A stretch of DNA of 64,000 nucleotides from Martelella radicis. GTDB lineage: Bacteria; Pseudomonadota; Alphaproteobacteria; Rhizobiales; Rhizobiaceae. Where the stretch lies: NCBI RefSeq assembly GCF_014196625.1, contig NZ_JACIDZ010000002.1, positions 397,135 to 461,134 of the forward strand. The letters run 5' to 3'. The first letter of the stretch is position 1; each line of letters opens with the position of its first letter. The notes under the pieces were generated by a model. It saw only the letters and a list, made by a program, of their open reading frames with translations, had not been told where the DNA came from and did no database searches. Positions 17,414-27,053 of the stretch are shown piece after piece. The position numbers and the translations under genes are program-made.

Positions 17414-17823
17414 GATGTCCTTCGCCTCCTGTTCATAACGCTGGACAAAACGGGACGAATGCGAAGCGCCGATTTTGGCCTGTGGGTTGTCTTGCGATTT
17501 ATCCACATATCCCCTTTTGTCGAGAAGGTTCAAACGCCTCTGTTGAAAACGGGGAAAAGAATGGTTTTTGCGGCAAAATTCCAACGGTTTTGCACAGGCC
17601 GACGAGAGCCTGCGCGACACGCCAAGGATTTGAATCCATGAATTATTCCATCCTCTTCCCCACAATTGCCATGAAGGCGGATTTTTGGGCCCACCCAAGA
17701 CGGCCAAATGCGTGGAAAAGACTCATAGTCGCGGAAAACCCTTTAATCCTTGATCCTCACAGACTCTAAGAAATAAAAGGAATCCAAACATAAACAGATT
17801 CATTATTTGCAAGGGCTGGGGAT
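17414..17823. other. oriC: Predicted chromosomal replication origin (Cori-like) between PPSR and hemE
   Basis: This 410-base gap has a perfect DnaA box (17499-17507) and weaker matches at 17588 (TTTTGCACA), 17656 (TTCCCCACA) and, inverted, 17711 (CGTGGAAAA). Five GANTC sites, the CcrM methylation target, fall within 170 bases: 17632, 17720, 17762, 17780 and 17797. The stretch 17761-17812 beside hemE is strongly A+T-rich, suitable as an unwinding element. Flanking genes diverge from it. In several alphaproteobacteria the origin is in this same gap next to hemE; the assignment here is inference from position and content. Confidence 0.75.
17499..17507 (+). promoter_or_regulatory. Perfect DnaA box TTATCCACA
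   Basis: An exact nine-base match to the DnaA box lies inside the predicted origin, 86 bases upstream of the PPSR start and about 320 bases from hemE. Confidence 0.8.
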
Positions 17824-18849
17824 ATGGCAGAACGGACGCTGGAACGCGTGCTTGAGGGTGAGACCGTCAACCCGCCGCCGATCTGGCTGATGCGGCAGGC
17901 AGGCCGTTATTTGCCCGAATACCGGGCCTTGAGGGAAAAGGCGGGCGGCTTCCTCAACCTTTGCTACAATCCCGATTTTGCAACGGAAGTGACCCTGCAG
18001 CCAATCAGGCGTTACGGCTTTGACGCCGCCATCCTGTTTTCCGACATTCTCGTGATCCCGGATGCATTGAAATGCGGGGTTCGCTTTGAAAAGGGTGAGG
18101 GACCGCGTCTTGATCCGATCGAGGCCGACGACATTGGACGTTTGGAAGCCCGCTATGCGGCTGACACGCTTGATCCGGTAATCGAGGCAGTAGGGCGCAT
18201 CCGCGAGAGCCTGCCAAGCCAGACGAGCCTTCTCGGCTTTTGCGGCGCACCCTGGACCGTGGCAACCTACATGATTGCAGGGAAGGGGACGAGCGACCAG
18301 GCGCCCGCACGGCTCTTCGCCTATCGTCACAGGACGGAGTTCCTGAAGCTTCTTGATCTGATCGCCGATCTCTCCGCCGACTATCTGATCCGGCAATTGA
18401 AGGCCGGCGCCGATGCGGTGCAAATTTTCGACAGTTGGGCAGGCGTGCTCGGCGAAGAGGGTTTTGTCGATTTTGCCGCTGCCCCCGTTGCCCGTATCGT
18501 CAAGACGGTGCGTCAGGCCGTGCCGGGCGCGAAGATCATTGCCTTTGCCAAGGGCGCAGGCCCCAATCTTTCGACCTACCGGCAGAAAACCGATGCCAAT
18601 GCGATCGGCCTCGACTGGACCGTGCCGCTCGCCATTGCCAAGGAGCTGCAGAAGGACGGGCCCGTGCAGGGCAATCTCGATCCGCTGTCACTGGTTGCGG
18701 GCGGTGATCTGATGAAAGCGCGTGCGAGGGCTATTGTTGAAGCCTTGTCGGACGGTCCGATGATCTTCAATCTCGGTCACGGGATCACGCCGGAAGTGGA
18801 TCCCGAAACCGTCTTAACCCTCGTCAAGCTGGTGCGCGGCGAAGAATAA
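17824..18849 (+). CDS. hemE: Uroporphyrinogen decarboxylase
   Basis: HemE removes four carboxyl groups from uroporphyrinogen III to give coproporphyrinogen III in haem synthesis. The 341-residue product carries the N-terminal signature [17 protein letters not shown], the [12 protein letters not shown] strand with its catalytic aspartate, [13 protein letters not shown] and the C-terminal FNLGHGI. A GGGG-type Shine-Dalgarno precedes the ATG. It is the first gene to the right of the predicted origin and leads the run hemE-hemJ-rho. hemJ follows after 32 bases, an A+T-rich stretch (ATATATATAAAT). Confidence 0.97.
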   Translation: MAERTLERVLEGETVNPPPIWLMRQAGRYLPEYRALREKAGGFLNLCYNPDFATEVTLQPIRRYGFDAAILFSDILVIPDALKCGVRFEKGEGPRLDPIEADDIGRLEARYAADTLDPVIEAVGRIRESLPSQTSLLGFCGAPWTVATYMIAGKGTSDQAPARLFAYRHRTEFLKLLDLIADLSADYLIRQLKAGADAVQIFDSWAGVLGEEGFVDFAAAPVARIVKTVRQAVPGAKIIAFAKGAGPNLSTYRQKTDANAIGLDWTVPLAIAKELQKDGPVQGNLDPLSLVAGGDLMKARARAIVEALSDGPMIFNLGHGITPEVDPETVLTLVKLVRGEE

Positions 18850-18881
18850 TATATATAAATCAAATAGATGTGGAGGAAATG

Positions 18882-19424
18882 ATGACGGACCAGGGCGAAA
18901 CCGGAAAGGTTGCGGGCAAGAAATCGGCAAGCCGGGCGATGACGGCGCTGCTTCTGTTCCTGTTCGTCTGTCTGGGACTATTCATCTTCCAGCGCGACAG
19001 TTTCTATCTCTGGGCGACGGCCATTCACGTGATCGCGGTGATTTCCTGGATGGCCGGCATGTTCTACATGCCGCGGCTCTTCGTCTATCACGCCGACAGC
19101 GCGCCGGGTTCGGAGAAATCGGAGACCTTCAAGGTGATGGAATACCGTCTGATGAAGGTGATCATGAACCCGGCCATGATCCTGACCTGGATCTTCGGCC
19201 TCTATCTCGCCTGGGACGGCGGCTGGCTGACCGATGGCTGGCTGCATGTGAAGCTTCTCGCCGTTTTCCTGATGTCCGGCGTCCATGGCTATTACAGCAA
19301 GGCGATCAAGGATTTTGCCGCCGATAAGCGCTCGACCAGCGCACGGCACTGGCGGATTGTCAACGAAGCGCCGACCGTGCTGATGATCATTGCCGTGATA
19401 ATGGTGATCGTTAAACCCTTTTAA
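18882..19424 (+). CDS. hemJ: Protoporphyrinogen IX oxidase, HemJ type
   Basis: HemJ is the oxygen-independent, haem-binding membrane enzyme that oxidises protoporphyrinogen IX in most alphaproteobacteria. The 180-residue product has four hydrophobic spans, at about residues 20-38, 46-66, 95-115 and 160-178, with the conserved histidine in ATAIHVIAVISWMAGMFY. The ATG at 18882 is placed five bases after TGGAGG; GTG at 18870 and ATG at 18879 are too close to or before that site. It directly follows hemE, matching its pathway. The annotation as HemJ over a generic CopD-like protein rests on this context and on the IHVIAVISWMAG motif. Confidence 0.93.
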   Translation: MTDQGETGKVAGKKSASRAMTALLLFLFVCLGLFIFQRDSFYLWATAIHVIAVISWMAGMFYMPRLFVYHADSAPGSEKSETFKVMEYRLMKVIMNPAMILTWIFGLYLAWDGGWLTDGWLHVKLLAVFLMSGVHGYYSKAIKDFAADKRSTSARHWRIVNEAPTVLMIIAVIMVIVKPF

Positions 19425-19621
19425 TCGTTTGATAAATGGTTTGGCGCGTTTTCCGGGACAAAAACGCGTATTTGCTCTTGTAACGACACGGGCAAATCAG
19501 TATCTTCCAGCCAACCCATCCAAAAAGGCTGTGCAAGACTACCCCTGCGCCAATCCAAATTGGCACTGCTCCACCAGTGCAACCGGCCTTTCGATCATCA
19601 CAACAATTCACGGTTTACTTC

Positions 19622-20887
19622 ATGTCTCAAATGAAGCTTCAGGAACTGAAGAGCAAGACACCAACCGACCTCCTGGCCTTTGCCGAATCACTTGAGGTCG
19701 AAGGCGCCAGCACGATGCGCAAGCAGGAGCTGATGTTCGCCATTCTGAAGGTGCTGGCCACGCAGGATGTCGAGATCATCGGCGAAGGCGTTGTCGAGGT
19801 TCTTCAGGACGGTTTCGGCTTCCTGCGTTCGGCCAACGCCAATTATCTGCCGGGCCCGGACGACATCTATATTTCGCCCTCCCAGATCCGCCGCTTCGCG
19901 CTGAAGACCGGCGATACGGTCGAGGGACCGATCCGCGGGCCGAAGGAAGGCGAGCGGTATTTCGCCCTTTTGAAGGTCAACACGATCAATTCCGATGATC
20001 CGGAGAAGATCCGCCACAAGGTCCATTTCGACAATCTGACACCGCTTTATCCCGATGAGCGGTTCAACATGGAACTTGAAAACCCGACGTCGAAGGACCT
20101 TTCGCCGCGCGTCATCGATCTGGTGGCGCCGCTCGGCAAGGGCCAGCGCGGCCTGATTGTCGCGCCGCCGCGCACGGGTAAGACGGTTCTTTTGCAGAAC
20201 ATCGCCCATTCCATCACGGCCAATCATCCCGAATGCTTCCTGATCGTGCTTCTGATCGACGAGCGTCCGGAAGAAGTGACCGACATGCAGCGCTCGGTGA
20301 AGGGCGAGGTCGTGTCTTCGACTTTCGATGAACCGGCGGTGCGCCACGTTCAGGTTGCTGAAATGGTGATCGAGAAGGCGAAGCGCCTGGTCGAGCATGG
20401 CCGCGACGTCGTCATCCTGCTCGATTCCATCACCCGTCTCGGCCGCGCCTACAACACCGTCGTGCCGTCTTCCGGCAAGGTGCTGACCGGCGGCGTTGAC
20501 GCCAATGCGCTGCAGCGGCCGAAGCGTTTCTTTGGCGCGGCGCGCAATATCGAAGAGGGCGGCTCGCTGACGATCATTGCGACCGCGCTGATCGATACCG
20601 GCAGCCGCATGGACGAAGTGATCTTCGAAGAGTTCAAAGGCACCGGCAACTCGGAAATCGTGCTGGATCGTAAGGTCGCCGACAAGCGAATCTTCCCGGC
20701 GATCGATATTCTCAAGTCTGGCACCCGCAAGGAGGACCTGCTAGTTCCGCGTCAGGATCTGCAGAAGGTCTTCGTCCTGCGCCGTATCCTTGCCCCGATG
20801 GGCACGACCGACGGCATCGAGTTCCTCATCGACAAGCTGAAGCAGACGAAGAGCAATGCCGAGTTCTTCGAATCGATGAACACCTGA
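19622..20887 (+). CDS. rho: Transcription termination factor Rho
   Basis: Rho is the hexameric RNA-dependent ATPase that ends transcription at unstructured C-rich sites. The 421-residue protein has the N-terminal RHO domain ([15 protein letters not shown]), the cold-shock-like RNA-binding fold with DGFGFLRS, the Walker A loop APPRTGKT at 181-188, the Q-loop and R-loop regions and [13 protein letters not shown]. The ATG at 19622 gives the family length. The 197-base leader is unusually long for this region and includes an inverted repeat, CGCGTTTT / AAAACGCG (19445-19468); rho is often autoregulated through its leader. Confidence 0.97.
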   Translation: MSQMKLQELKSKTPTDLLAFAESLEVEGASTMRKQELMFAILKVLATQDVEIIGEGVVEVLQDGFGFLRSANANYLPGPDDIYISPSQIRRFALKTGDTVEGPIRGPKEGERYFALLKVNTINSDDPEKIRHKVHFDNLTPLYPDERFNMELENPTSKDLSPRVIDLVAPLGKGQRGLIVAPPRTGKTVLLQNIAHSITANHPECFLIVLLIDERPEEVTDMQRSVKGEVVSSTFDEPAVRHVQVAEMVIEKAKRLVEHGRDVVILLDSITRLGRAYNTVVPSSGKVLTGGVDANALQRPKRFFGAARNIEEGGSLTIIATALIDTGSRMDEVIFEEFKGTGNSEIVLDRKVADKRIFPAIDILKSGTRKEDLLVPRQDLQKVFVLRRILAPMGTTDGIEFLIDKLKQTKSNAEFFESMNT

Positions 20888-20901
20888 CGCCGCTGACAGG
20901 A

Positions 20902-20934
20902 AAGAAGCCCCTGTCCGAGAGGGCCTTTTCTTCT
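20902..20934 (+). terminator. Probable intrinsic terminator after rho
   Basis: GCCCCT pairs with AGGGC (one bulge) around GTCCGAG, and the right arm continues CCTTTTCTTCTT. It begins 15 bases after the rho stop. Confidence 0.6.
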
Positions 20935-21081
20935 TGCGGAGGAACGACCGTTTCGATCTGAGTGGTTGAACCATCCCAGAATTTGGTTTTTGTCGTCCGG
21001 TGTTACGGAAACGGGAAAGCAGGGCTGGTAGCCATATAAGATATTGAAATACATATCGAATTTTCATTGGCCCAGGCGCGA

Positions 21082-22395
21082 ATGATGCGATCGACCGACA
21101 CCATATTTGCACTTTCGAGTGGCGCGCTTCCCTCTGGCGTCGCAGTGATACGATTGTCGGGAGGAGCGGCATTCAATATCTGCGCGTCGGTCGCAGGCCG
21201 CGTCCCCGCCCTCCGCAAGGCGCAGTTGATGACATTGCGGGATGCCGGCGGAAGCCCGATCGATCAGGCTCTGGTCCTTGCCTTTCAGGCTCCTTCTTCC
21301 TTTACCGGCGAAGATTGCGTCGAGTTTCATCTTCATGGCGGCCGTGCGGTGGTGCGAGCCATGCTGGATTGCTTGTCCGGCTTCGGTGAAGCGCGTCATG
21401 CCGAAGCGGGCGAGTTTACCCGGCGGGCGTTCGAGAATGGCAAGCTGGATCTGGTCGAGGCAGAGGGTCTTTCCGATATCATCGTTGCCGAGACGGAAAT
21501 GCAGCGCCGGCTTGCGATGGAACAGGCAAGCGGTAATCTTTCCGGTCTCTATCAGGGCTGGGCCGATGCGCTGACCCATTCCCGCGCGATGATCGAGGCT
21601 GAGCTCGACTTCTCCGACGAGGATGATATTCCCGGTTCGGTTTCCGAAACGATCTGGCATAGCGTGGAAGAAGTGGCCGAAGCGATCCGTATTCACCTTG
21701 CTGGCAGCCGCACCGGAGAAATCATTCGCGACGGCTATCAGGTGGTGATCGCCGGTCCGCCAAATGCCGGAAAATCCAGCCTGCTGAATGTGCTGGCGAA
21801 ACGGGATATCGCCATCGTCACCGATGTTGCCGGAACCACGCGGGACATTCTCGAGGTTCATCTCGATATCGGCGGTTATGCGGTTCGGCTTTATGACACG
21901 GCCGGGCTGCGCGAGACGGAAGACATGGTAGAGGCCGAGGGTGTGCGTCGCGCCCGGGCTGTGCTTGAAACAGCGGATCTGGTTCTCTCACTTGCCGACA
22001 TTACTTCCGGTACAGCGCCCGAAACGTTCTCCGATCGTGATTGCCTTCTTGTGGGTACCAAGGCCGATCTCGGCGGGGAGGTCGACGGTTTCGATCTGCT
22101 TCTGTCGTCTCGCACTGGGGTGGGAATTGACCGGCTCATAGAAGCGATCTCCGGTTGCCTTGCGGATCGCGTGGCGGGGTCCTCCTTTAGTCTGCCGGTT
22201 CGGTCGCGACAGACTGATCAATTGCGACAGGCACTAGTCTCTCTGGATGAAGCCCAGGCGGCACGGACGCTTTCGCCGGAGCTTCCCTCTGAATCGCTTC
22301 GTCTGGCGGCGGAAGCGCTGGGACGGATTACTGGGAGGGTTGACGTTGAAGACCTGCTTGACGTGATCTTTTCATCCTTTTGCGTCGGCAAATAG
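21082..22395 (+). CDS. mnmE: tRNA modification GTPase MnmE
   Basis: MnmE with MnmG makes the cmnm5 modification at the wobble uridine of several tRNAs. The 437-residue product has an N-terminal tetrahydrofolate-binding domain (DTIFALSSG, SFTGEDCVEFHLHGG), a G domain inserted in the helical domain (P-loop GPPNAGKSS, DVAGTTRD, DTAGL, GTKAD), and the essential C-terminal FCVGK. I start at the ATG at 21082; a TTG at 21067 in the same frame is less likely. A second ATG follows at 21085. It sits upstream of a perfect parS and mnmG, its partner in function. Confidence 0.95.
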   Translation: MMRSTDTIFALSSGALPSGVAVIRLSGGAAFNICASVAGRVPALRKAQLMTLRDAGGSPIDQALVLAFQAPSSFTGEDCVEFHLHGGRAVVRAMLDCLSGFGEARHAEAGEFTRRAFENGKLDLVEAEGLSDIIVAETEMQRRLAMEQASGNLSGLYQGWADALTHSRAMIEAELDFSDEDDIPGSVSETIWHSVEEVAEAIRIHLAGSRTGEIIRDGYQVVIAGPPNAGKSSLLNVLAKRDIAIVTDVAGTTRDILEVHLDIGGYAVRLYDTAGLRETEDMVEAEGVRRARAVLETADLVLSLADITSGTAPETFSDRDCLLVGTKADLGGEVDGFDLLLSSRTGVGIDRLIEAISGCLADRVAGSSFSLPVRSRQTDQLRQALVSLDEAQAARTLSPELPSESLRLAAEALGRITGRVDVEDLLDVIFSSFCVGK

Positions 22396-22400
22396 GCCAA

Positions 22401-22416
22401 TGTTTCACGTGAAACA
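22401..22416. promoter_or_regulatory. parS: Perfect parS site
   Basis: TGTTTCACGTGAAACA is an exact match to the parS consensus bound by ParB. It lies five bases after the mnmE stop, about 3.4 kb before parB. Confidence 0.95.
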
Positions 22417-22509
22417 ATCTTGACTCGTTCGTAGCGAGACGGCACAACCAACGCCAACAAATGAAAGGTTCCGGCGCGATGCCGTTGAGCCTCGAATGGA
22501 GCAATTCTC

Positions 22510-24372
22510 ATGACCGATCATTACGATGTCATCGTCATCGGCGGTGGTCACGCTGGATGCGAGGCTGCATCAGCGGCTGCACGTGCGGGTGCGAAAACGG
22601 CTCTTATCACCCATAAGCGCGAGACCATCGGCATCATGTCGTGCAATCCGGCTATTGGCGGGCTGGGGAAGGGCCATTTGGTTCGCGAGATTGACGCGTT
22701 GGATGGTCTTATGGGCCGCGTGGCCGATGCAGCGGCGATCCAGTATCGCATGTTGAACCGGCGCAAGGGGCCCGCTGTTCGCGGCCCGCGCAGCCAGGCC
22801 GACCGCAAGCTCTATCGTCGCGCGATGCAGGATGCTCTTTCCGACATTAATTATCTGGATATCGTCGAAGGCGACGTGTTTGATGTCGAAACGTTGAACG
22901 GACGGGTCGAGGCGGTGACGACCGACGATGGCCGGCGTTTTGCCTGCGGCGCTGCGGTATTGACGACCGGCACGTTTTTGCGCGGCTTGATCCATATCGG
23001 CATGCGCAAGATTCCGGCCGGTCGCGTTGGGGAGGCGCCTTCACTCGGGCTTTCCCAGACGCTCGGCCGGCTTGGGCTTTCGCTTGGCCGTTTGAAAACC
23101 GGCACGCCAGCGCGGCTTGACGGACGGACGATCGACTGGACATCGCTTGACCGGCAGAAGGCCGATAGCGATGCAGTGCCATTTTCCTTCATGAGCGATG
23201 GTGTTAAGAACCCGCAGATCGATTGTGGCATTACCCGCACAACGCCGGACGTGCATGCGATTATCCGCGATAATATCGGCCTGTCCGCGATGTATTCGGG
23301 TCAGATCGAAGGCGTGGGCCCGCGCTATTGCCCATCGATTGAAGACAAGATCATGCGCTTTGGTGATCGTGATGGCCATCAGATCTTCCTGGAACCGGAA
23401 GGCCTGGATGATGATACGATCTATCCAAATGGCATTTCCACCTCATTGCCGGAGGAGGTGCAGCACGCCTTTATTCGCGCCATACCTGGTTTGGAGCGGG
23501 TCGATATTCTGCAGCCCGGCTATGCGATCGAGTACGATCATGTCGATCCCCGGGAGCTCAAGCCTTCACTGGAATTGAAGAAGATGCCAGGCCTGTTTCT
23601 GGCGGGGCAGATCAACGGTACGACAGGCTATGAAGAGGCGGGTGCGCAGGGACTTGTAGCCGGCCTGAACGCGGCCCGGCTTGCGGGTGGTGGCGAGGCG
23701 GTGGTTTTCTCGCGGACTGATTCCTATATCGGCGTGATGGTTGATGATCTGACCACACGTGGGGTGACCGAACCCTACCGCATGTTTACCTCACGCGCAG
23801 AGTATCGGCTGACATTGCGAGCCGATAATGCCGATGAGAGACTAACGCCGCTGGCGATGGCGCTTGGCATTGTCTCTTCCTCGCGACGGGCGCGGTTTGA
23901 AAATTATGCCGCGGCATTGCAGCGTGCGCGTGATGCGTTGAAAACAAGAACGTTGACACCGAACGAGGCCGCCCTTCATGGTCTGAAGCTTAACCAGGAT
24001 GGGCAGCGTCGCACTGGCTATGATCTGCTGGCCTATCCGGAACAGGATTTTGCCAGTGTCGTGGCTATCTGGCCCGAACTTGGCGAGATTCCGATATCGG
24101 TCCGCAATGCGATAGAGATCGAGGCGGCCTATGCGGTTTATCTCGACCGTCAGGCTTCTGATATTGCTCAGGTGCGGAAGGACGAGGGCAGGGCGATACC
24201 AGACGATTTCGATTATTCGGCCTTGCCAGGACTGTCGAATGAGTTGAAAGGCAAGCTTTCGAAGGCGCGACCGTCGACGATTGCACAAGCGAGCCGGATT
24301 GATGGAATGACGCCAGCGGCGCTTTCGCTGCTGTTGGTTAGGCTGAAGAGCTTGCGGCCGGTTGCAGCATGA
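22510..24372 (+). CDS. mnmG: tRNA uridine 5-carboxymethylaminomethyl modification enzyme MnmG
   Basis: MnmG is the FAD- and NADH-using partner of MnmE. The 620-residue product starts [15 protein letters not shown] (FAD Rossmann motif), then has [23 protein letters not shown] and the second family signature [12 protein letters not shown] near residue 370, with a helical C-terminal MnmE-binding domain. Its TGA overlaps the rsmG ATG. The gene is in the conserved mnmE-mnmG-rsmG-parA-parB set near the origin. Use of less G+C-rich codons than in genes left of the origin is slight and not clearly meaningful. Confidence 0.97.
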   Translation: MTDHYDVIVIGGGHAGCEAASAAARAGAKTALITHKRETIGIMSCNPAIGGLGKGHLVREIDALDGLMGRVADAAAIQYRMLNRRKGPAVRGPRSQADRKLYRRAMQDALSDINYLDIVEGDVFDVETLNGRVEAVTTDDGRRFACGAAVLTTGTFLRGLIHIGMRKIPAGRVGEAPSLGLSQTLGRLGLSLGRLKTGTPARLDGRTIDWTSLDRQKADSDAVPFSFMSDGVKNPQIDCGITRTTPDVHAIIRDNIGLSAMYSGQIEGVGPRYCPSIEDKIMRFGDRDGHQIFLEPEGLDDDTIYPNGISTSLPEEVQHAFIRAIPGLERVDILQPGYAIEYDHVDPRELKPSLELKKMPGLFLAGQINGTTGYEEAGAQGLVAGLNAARLAGGGEAVVFSRTDSYIGVMVDDLTTRGVTEPYRMFTSRAEYRLTLRADNADERLTPLAMALGIVSSSRRARFENYAAALQRARDALKTRTLTPNEAALHGLKLNQDGQRRTGYDLLAYPEQDFASVVAIWPELGEIPISVRNAIEIEAAYAVYLDRQASDIAQVRKDEGRAIPDDFDYSALPGLSNELKGKLSKARPSTIAQASRIDGMTPAALSLLLVRLKSLRPVAA

Positions 24373-25004
24373 GAGGGTCCATGAAGCTCAATGGACAGAG
24401 TGTTTCACGTGAAACACAGGAAAGGCTTGAGCGCTTCGCAGGCCACTTCGAAAAATGGGCGAAGTCGATCAATCTCGTGGCGCCTTCGACGCGACAGCAA
24501 TTCTGGGACCGGCATGTTGCAGACAGCGCACAAATACATCAGCTGTCACCTACTCCGAAAGCGTGGATCGACATCGGCAGCGGCGGCGGCTTTCCCGGGT
24601 TGATCACTGCAATTCTCCTGGCCGAGCGGGGCGACGGCTGGGTCCACCTAGTTGAAAGCAACAACAAGAAAGCGTCTTTCCTGCGCACTGCAATCCGGGA
24701 GACAGGCGCTCGGGCGAGCGTTCATGCCATCCGTGCTGAAACGGCGCCGGCGGATATCGAGAGCGCTGTGGCGATGTCTGCGCGGGCGCTTGCGGATCTT
24801 TCTCTGCTGTTCGAATATGCCGCGCCCTGGTTTCGGAGAGAGCCGCAATTCCGGGCGTTTTTCCACAAAGGACGGGATTATCAGCGCGAGATCGACAAAG
24901 CGCGTGACCATTGGGACTTCGATCTGGTAAAACATGACAGCAAGGTTGAGCCCGGCTCCGTGATCCTGGAAATTTCCCGCCTTGCGTCGTCCTCGGCTTC
25001 TTGA
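24369..25004 (+). CDS. rsmG: 16S rRNA (guanine527-N7)-methyltransferase RsmG
   Basis: RsmG methylates G527 of 16S rRNA using SAM. The 211-residue product has [13 protein letters not shown] (SAM motif I) and the family N-terminus with [24 protein letters not shown]. The start at 24369 overlaps the mnmG stop (ATGA); an ATG at 24381 after GAGAGGG is the alternative. Bases 24401-24416 within the gene are an exact parS, so the residues VSRET near the N-terminus are set by the partition site. It ends 18 bases before parA. Confidence 0.95.
   Translation: MRGSMKLNGQSVSRETQERLERFAGHFEKWAKSINLVAPSTRQQFWDRHVADSAQIHQLSPTPKAWIDIGSGGGFPGLITAILLAERGDGWVHLVESNNKKASFLRTAIRETGARASVHAIRAETAPADIESAVAMSARALADLSLLFEYAAPWFRREPQFRAFFHKGRDYQREIDKARDHWDFDLVKHDSKVEPGSVILEISRLASSSAS
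24401..24416. promoter_or_regulatory. parS: Perfect parS site inside rsmG
   Basis: TGTTTCACGTGAAACA is embedded in the rsmG reading frame, where it encodes part of SVSRET. It is 0.6 kb before parA. Placement of parS in rsmG/gidB is known from several bacteria. Confidence 0.95.
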
Positions 25005-25022
25005 AAACTGGCGGAATGGTTA

Positions 25023-25814
25023 ATGAATCGTAAAACGCGTGTCATCACGGTCGCCAACCAGAAGGGTGGCGTCGGAAAAACCACCACGGCCATCAATCTG
25101 GCTACAGCACTTGCGGCCATCGGCGAAAAGGTTCTGGTGCTGGACCTTGATCCTCAGGGCAATGCCAGCACGGGTCTCGGCATCGAGCGCGATCAGCGCG
25201 AGTTCTCTGCTTATGACGTATTGATCGGCGACAAGACCATCGTCGAGGCAGCGATTCCGACTGCGGTTCCTAACCTCGATCTTGTACCATCCACGTTGGA
25301 TCTTCTGGGTTTCGAGCTCGAAATCGCCTCCGATCCCCGTCGGGTGTTCAAGCTTCGCGATGCGCTGGCGCAGTCGGATGTCAGCCAGTATCGCTACGTG
25401 TTTTGCGACTGCCCTCCCTCTTTCAATCTCCTGACGATGAATGCCATGGGCGCCGCTCAGGCCATCCTCGTGCCGCTGCAGTGCGAGTTTTTCGCGCTTG
25501 AGGGGCTAAGCCAGCTTCTGGATACCGTTTCGGAAGTGCGCAATACGATCAATCCTGGTCTGGAAATTCAGGGCGTTGTCCTGACCATGTTTGACTCGCG
25601 CAACAATCTCGCCCAGCAGGTTGTCTCCGATGTGCGCGAATATATGGGCGACAAGGTCTACAAGACGCTGATACCGCGCAATGTCAGGGTTTCGGAGGCG
25701 CCGTCCTTCGGCAAGCCGGTCATACTGTATGACCTGAAATGCCAGGGGAGCCAGGCCTATATCCAGCTTGCCTCGGAGATCATTCAGCGTGAGCGGGCCT
25801 TGGCGGCCGCCTGA
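25023..25814 (+). CDS. parA: Chromosome partitioning ATPase ParA
   Basis: ParA is the dynamic ATPase that moves ParB-parS complexes and so the origins. The 263-residue protein has the deviant Walker A KGGVGKTT at 14-21, a Walker A' DLDPQGNAS, and CPPSFNLLTMNA as Walker B region. It lacks the N-terminal helix-turn-helix of plasmid RepA/SopA proteins, as is normal for chromosomal ParA. It starts 18 bases after rsmG and is followed 25 bases later by parB. Being next to two parS sites and the predicted origin fits a primary chromosome, not a repABC replicon. Confidence 0.97.
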   Translation: MNRKTRVITVANQKGGVGKTTTAINLATALAAIGEKVLVLDLDPQGNASTGLGIERDQREFSAYDVLIGDKTIVEAAIPTAVPNLDLVPSTLDLLGFELEIASDPRRVFKLRDALAQSDVSQYRYVFCDCPPSFNLLTMNAMGAAQAILVPLQCEFFALEGLSQLLDTVSEVRNTINPGLEIQGVVLTMFDSRNNLAQQVVSDVREYMGDKVYKTLIPRNVRVSEAPSFGKPVILYDLKCQGSQAYIQLASEIIQRERALAAA

Positions 25815-25839
25815 CTTCTAGCATTGTAAGGTGATGAGC

Positions 25840-26721
25840 ATGAGCGAAGACAATTCCAAAAGGCGGCTTGGACGCGGGCTTGCGGCGTTGATCGGGGATA
25901 TCGAAAAGGCCGAGCCGAGCGAGCCGACGACTGCCGCGGTGACTGCGGACCGGCGGATTCCCATCGAATTCATATCCAGAAATCCGCGCAACCCCCGTCG
26001 TCATTTCGAGGAAGAAGACCTGCGTGATCTCGCTGCCTCGGTTCGCCAGCACGGGATTGTGCAGCCTGTCGTCGTGCGGACTATCGGCGAGCAACGCTTC
26101 GAGATTATTGCTGGCGAGCGTCGCTGGCGCGCGGCTCAGCTTGCCGGCCTCTCGGAAGTCCCGGCGCTCATACGCGACGTGGATGACCGTACCGCTCTCG
26201 AAATCGCCATTGTCGAGAACGTGCAGCGCGCCGATCTCAACCCGCTGGAAGAAGCCAATGGTTACGAGTTGTTGATGGCCGAGCACGGCTACACGCAGAA
26301 CGATCTCGGTGAAATCATCGGCAAGAGCCGCAGCCATGTGGCCAACAGCCTGCGTCTTCTCAAACTGCCGGAAGGCGTGAGAACAATGCTCGCGGAGGGA
26401 TCACTTTCTGCTGGTCACGCCCGCGCGCTGATTTCGACTCCGGATCCGGACGCCCTGGCGCGGATGGTCGTGGACAAGGGCCTTTCGGTTCGTGAGGCGG
26501 AAAAGCTCGCGCAGAAAGCGATTGAAGGTGGCGGACTCCGCGCTTCTCGGCCGCAGAAGCAAAAGGATGCCGATACTCTGGCCCTTGAGCGTTCCCTTTC
26601 GGATCGGTTGGGGTTGGCGATCACGATCGACCACAAGAGTGACGGCGGCCAGATCAAGATCGCCTACGCTTCGCTCGATCAACTCGATGATATTTGCCGC
26701 CGGCTTGAACGGAATCCTTGA
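25840..26721 (+). CDS. parB: Chromosome partitioning protein ParB (CTPase)
   Basis: ParB binds parS, spreads as a CTP-gated clamp and guides origin segregation. The 293-residue protein has the N-terminal RLGRGLAALIG ParA-stimulating motif, the CTP-binding box with GERRWRA at 92-98, a helix-turn-helix around 152-175 (LGEIIGKSRSHVANSLRLL), and a C-terminal dimer domain ending IAYASLDQLDDICRRLERNP. I choose ATG 25840, nine bases after AAGG; GTG 25831 and ATG 25834 are possible. A strong A+T-rich palindrome follows the stop directly. Confidence 0.97.
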   Translation: MSEDNSKRRLGRGLAALIGDIEKAEPSEPTTAAVTADRRIPIEFISRNPRNPRRHFEEEDLRDLAASVRQHGIVQPVVVRTIGEQRFEIIAGERRWRAAQLAGLSEVPALIRDVDDRTALEIAIVENVQRADLNPLEEANGYELLMAEHGYTQNDLGEIIGKSRSHVANSLRLLKLPEGVRTMLAEGSLSAGHARALISTPDPDALARMVVDKGLSVREAEKLAQKAIEGGGLRASRPQKQKDADTLALERSLSDRLGLAITIDHKSDGGQIKIAYASLDQLDDICRRLERNP

Positions 26722-26722
26722 T

Positions 26723-26755
26723 AATTGTATCATCTCAAATTGACATGATACAATT
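26723..26755. repeat. Perfect 11-base inverted repeat after parB
   Basis: AATTGTATCAT and ATGATACAATT are exact complements separated by 11 bases, one base after the parB stop; TTAATCTTT follows. It may end the parAB transcript, though a stem this A+T-rich without a long T-tract would be weak; the half-sites TTGTATCAT/ATGATACAA also resemble GntR-type operators. Confidence 0.6.
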
Positions 26756-27053
26756 TAATCTTTGTCCAACAAGTACTTGATCTTTTTTGCGCAGAGGCGA
26801 GACGACCGTAGAAAAACCGGAACTATTGGTTTGCCGAAACATTTCATCGAGCAAGCGGTGGTGTCCTTGAACCTCGAGCCATGTAAGGCTCGTGACAGGG
26901 GGCAAGCTCCAGAAATAGGAGGTTGTCCGGATCCGGTCCGCGCGAAAAAGTCTTGAGATAGGGACGCAAACGTCACGAACGCGAACCGGGCTTGTCGGCC
27001 CGTGGCAAGCTCACCCTCATGAGTTTCCGGCTTTCCTCAAGACGTTGCGGCGG
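26756..27053. other. Gap between parB and holA without a supported gene
   Basis: Two weak overlapping frames are open here (26762-26956 plus, TTG start; 26755-26976 minus, GTG start), but neither has a recognisable product or a convincing ribosome site. Codon pattern is unlike the neighbours. It looks like decayed or non-coding sequence between two convergent genes. Confidence 0.5.

Noticed and set aside
17414..17707. Extension of the PPSR frame to 17707 (98 more codons)
   Set aside because: It would run through the predicted origin, has no family similarity, and the GTG at 17413 gives the known N-terminus with a ribosome site.
25023..26721. parAB as part of a plasmid repABC system
   Set aside because: No repC follows, ParA lacks an N-terminal DNA-binding domain, and the genes are in the chromosomal origin-linked order.
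26755..26976. 73-residue minus-strand ORF between parB and holA
   Set aside because: GTG start without a ribosome site, no recognisable domain, and it ends inside the palindrome after parB.
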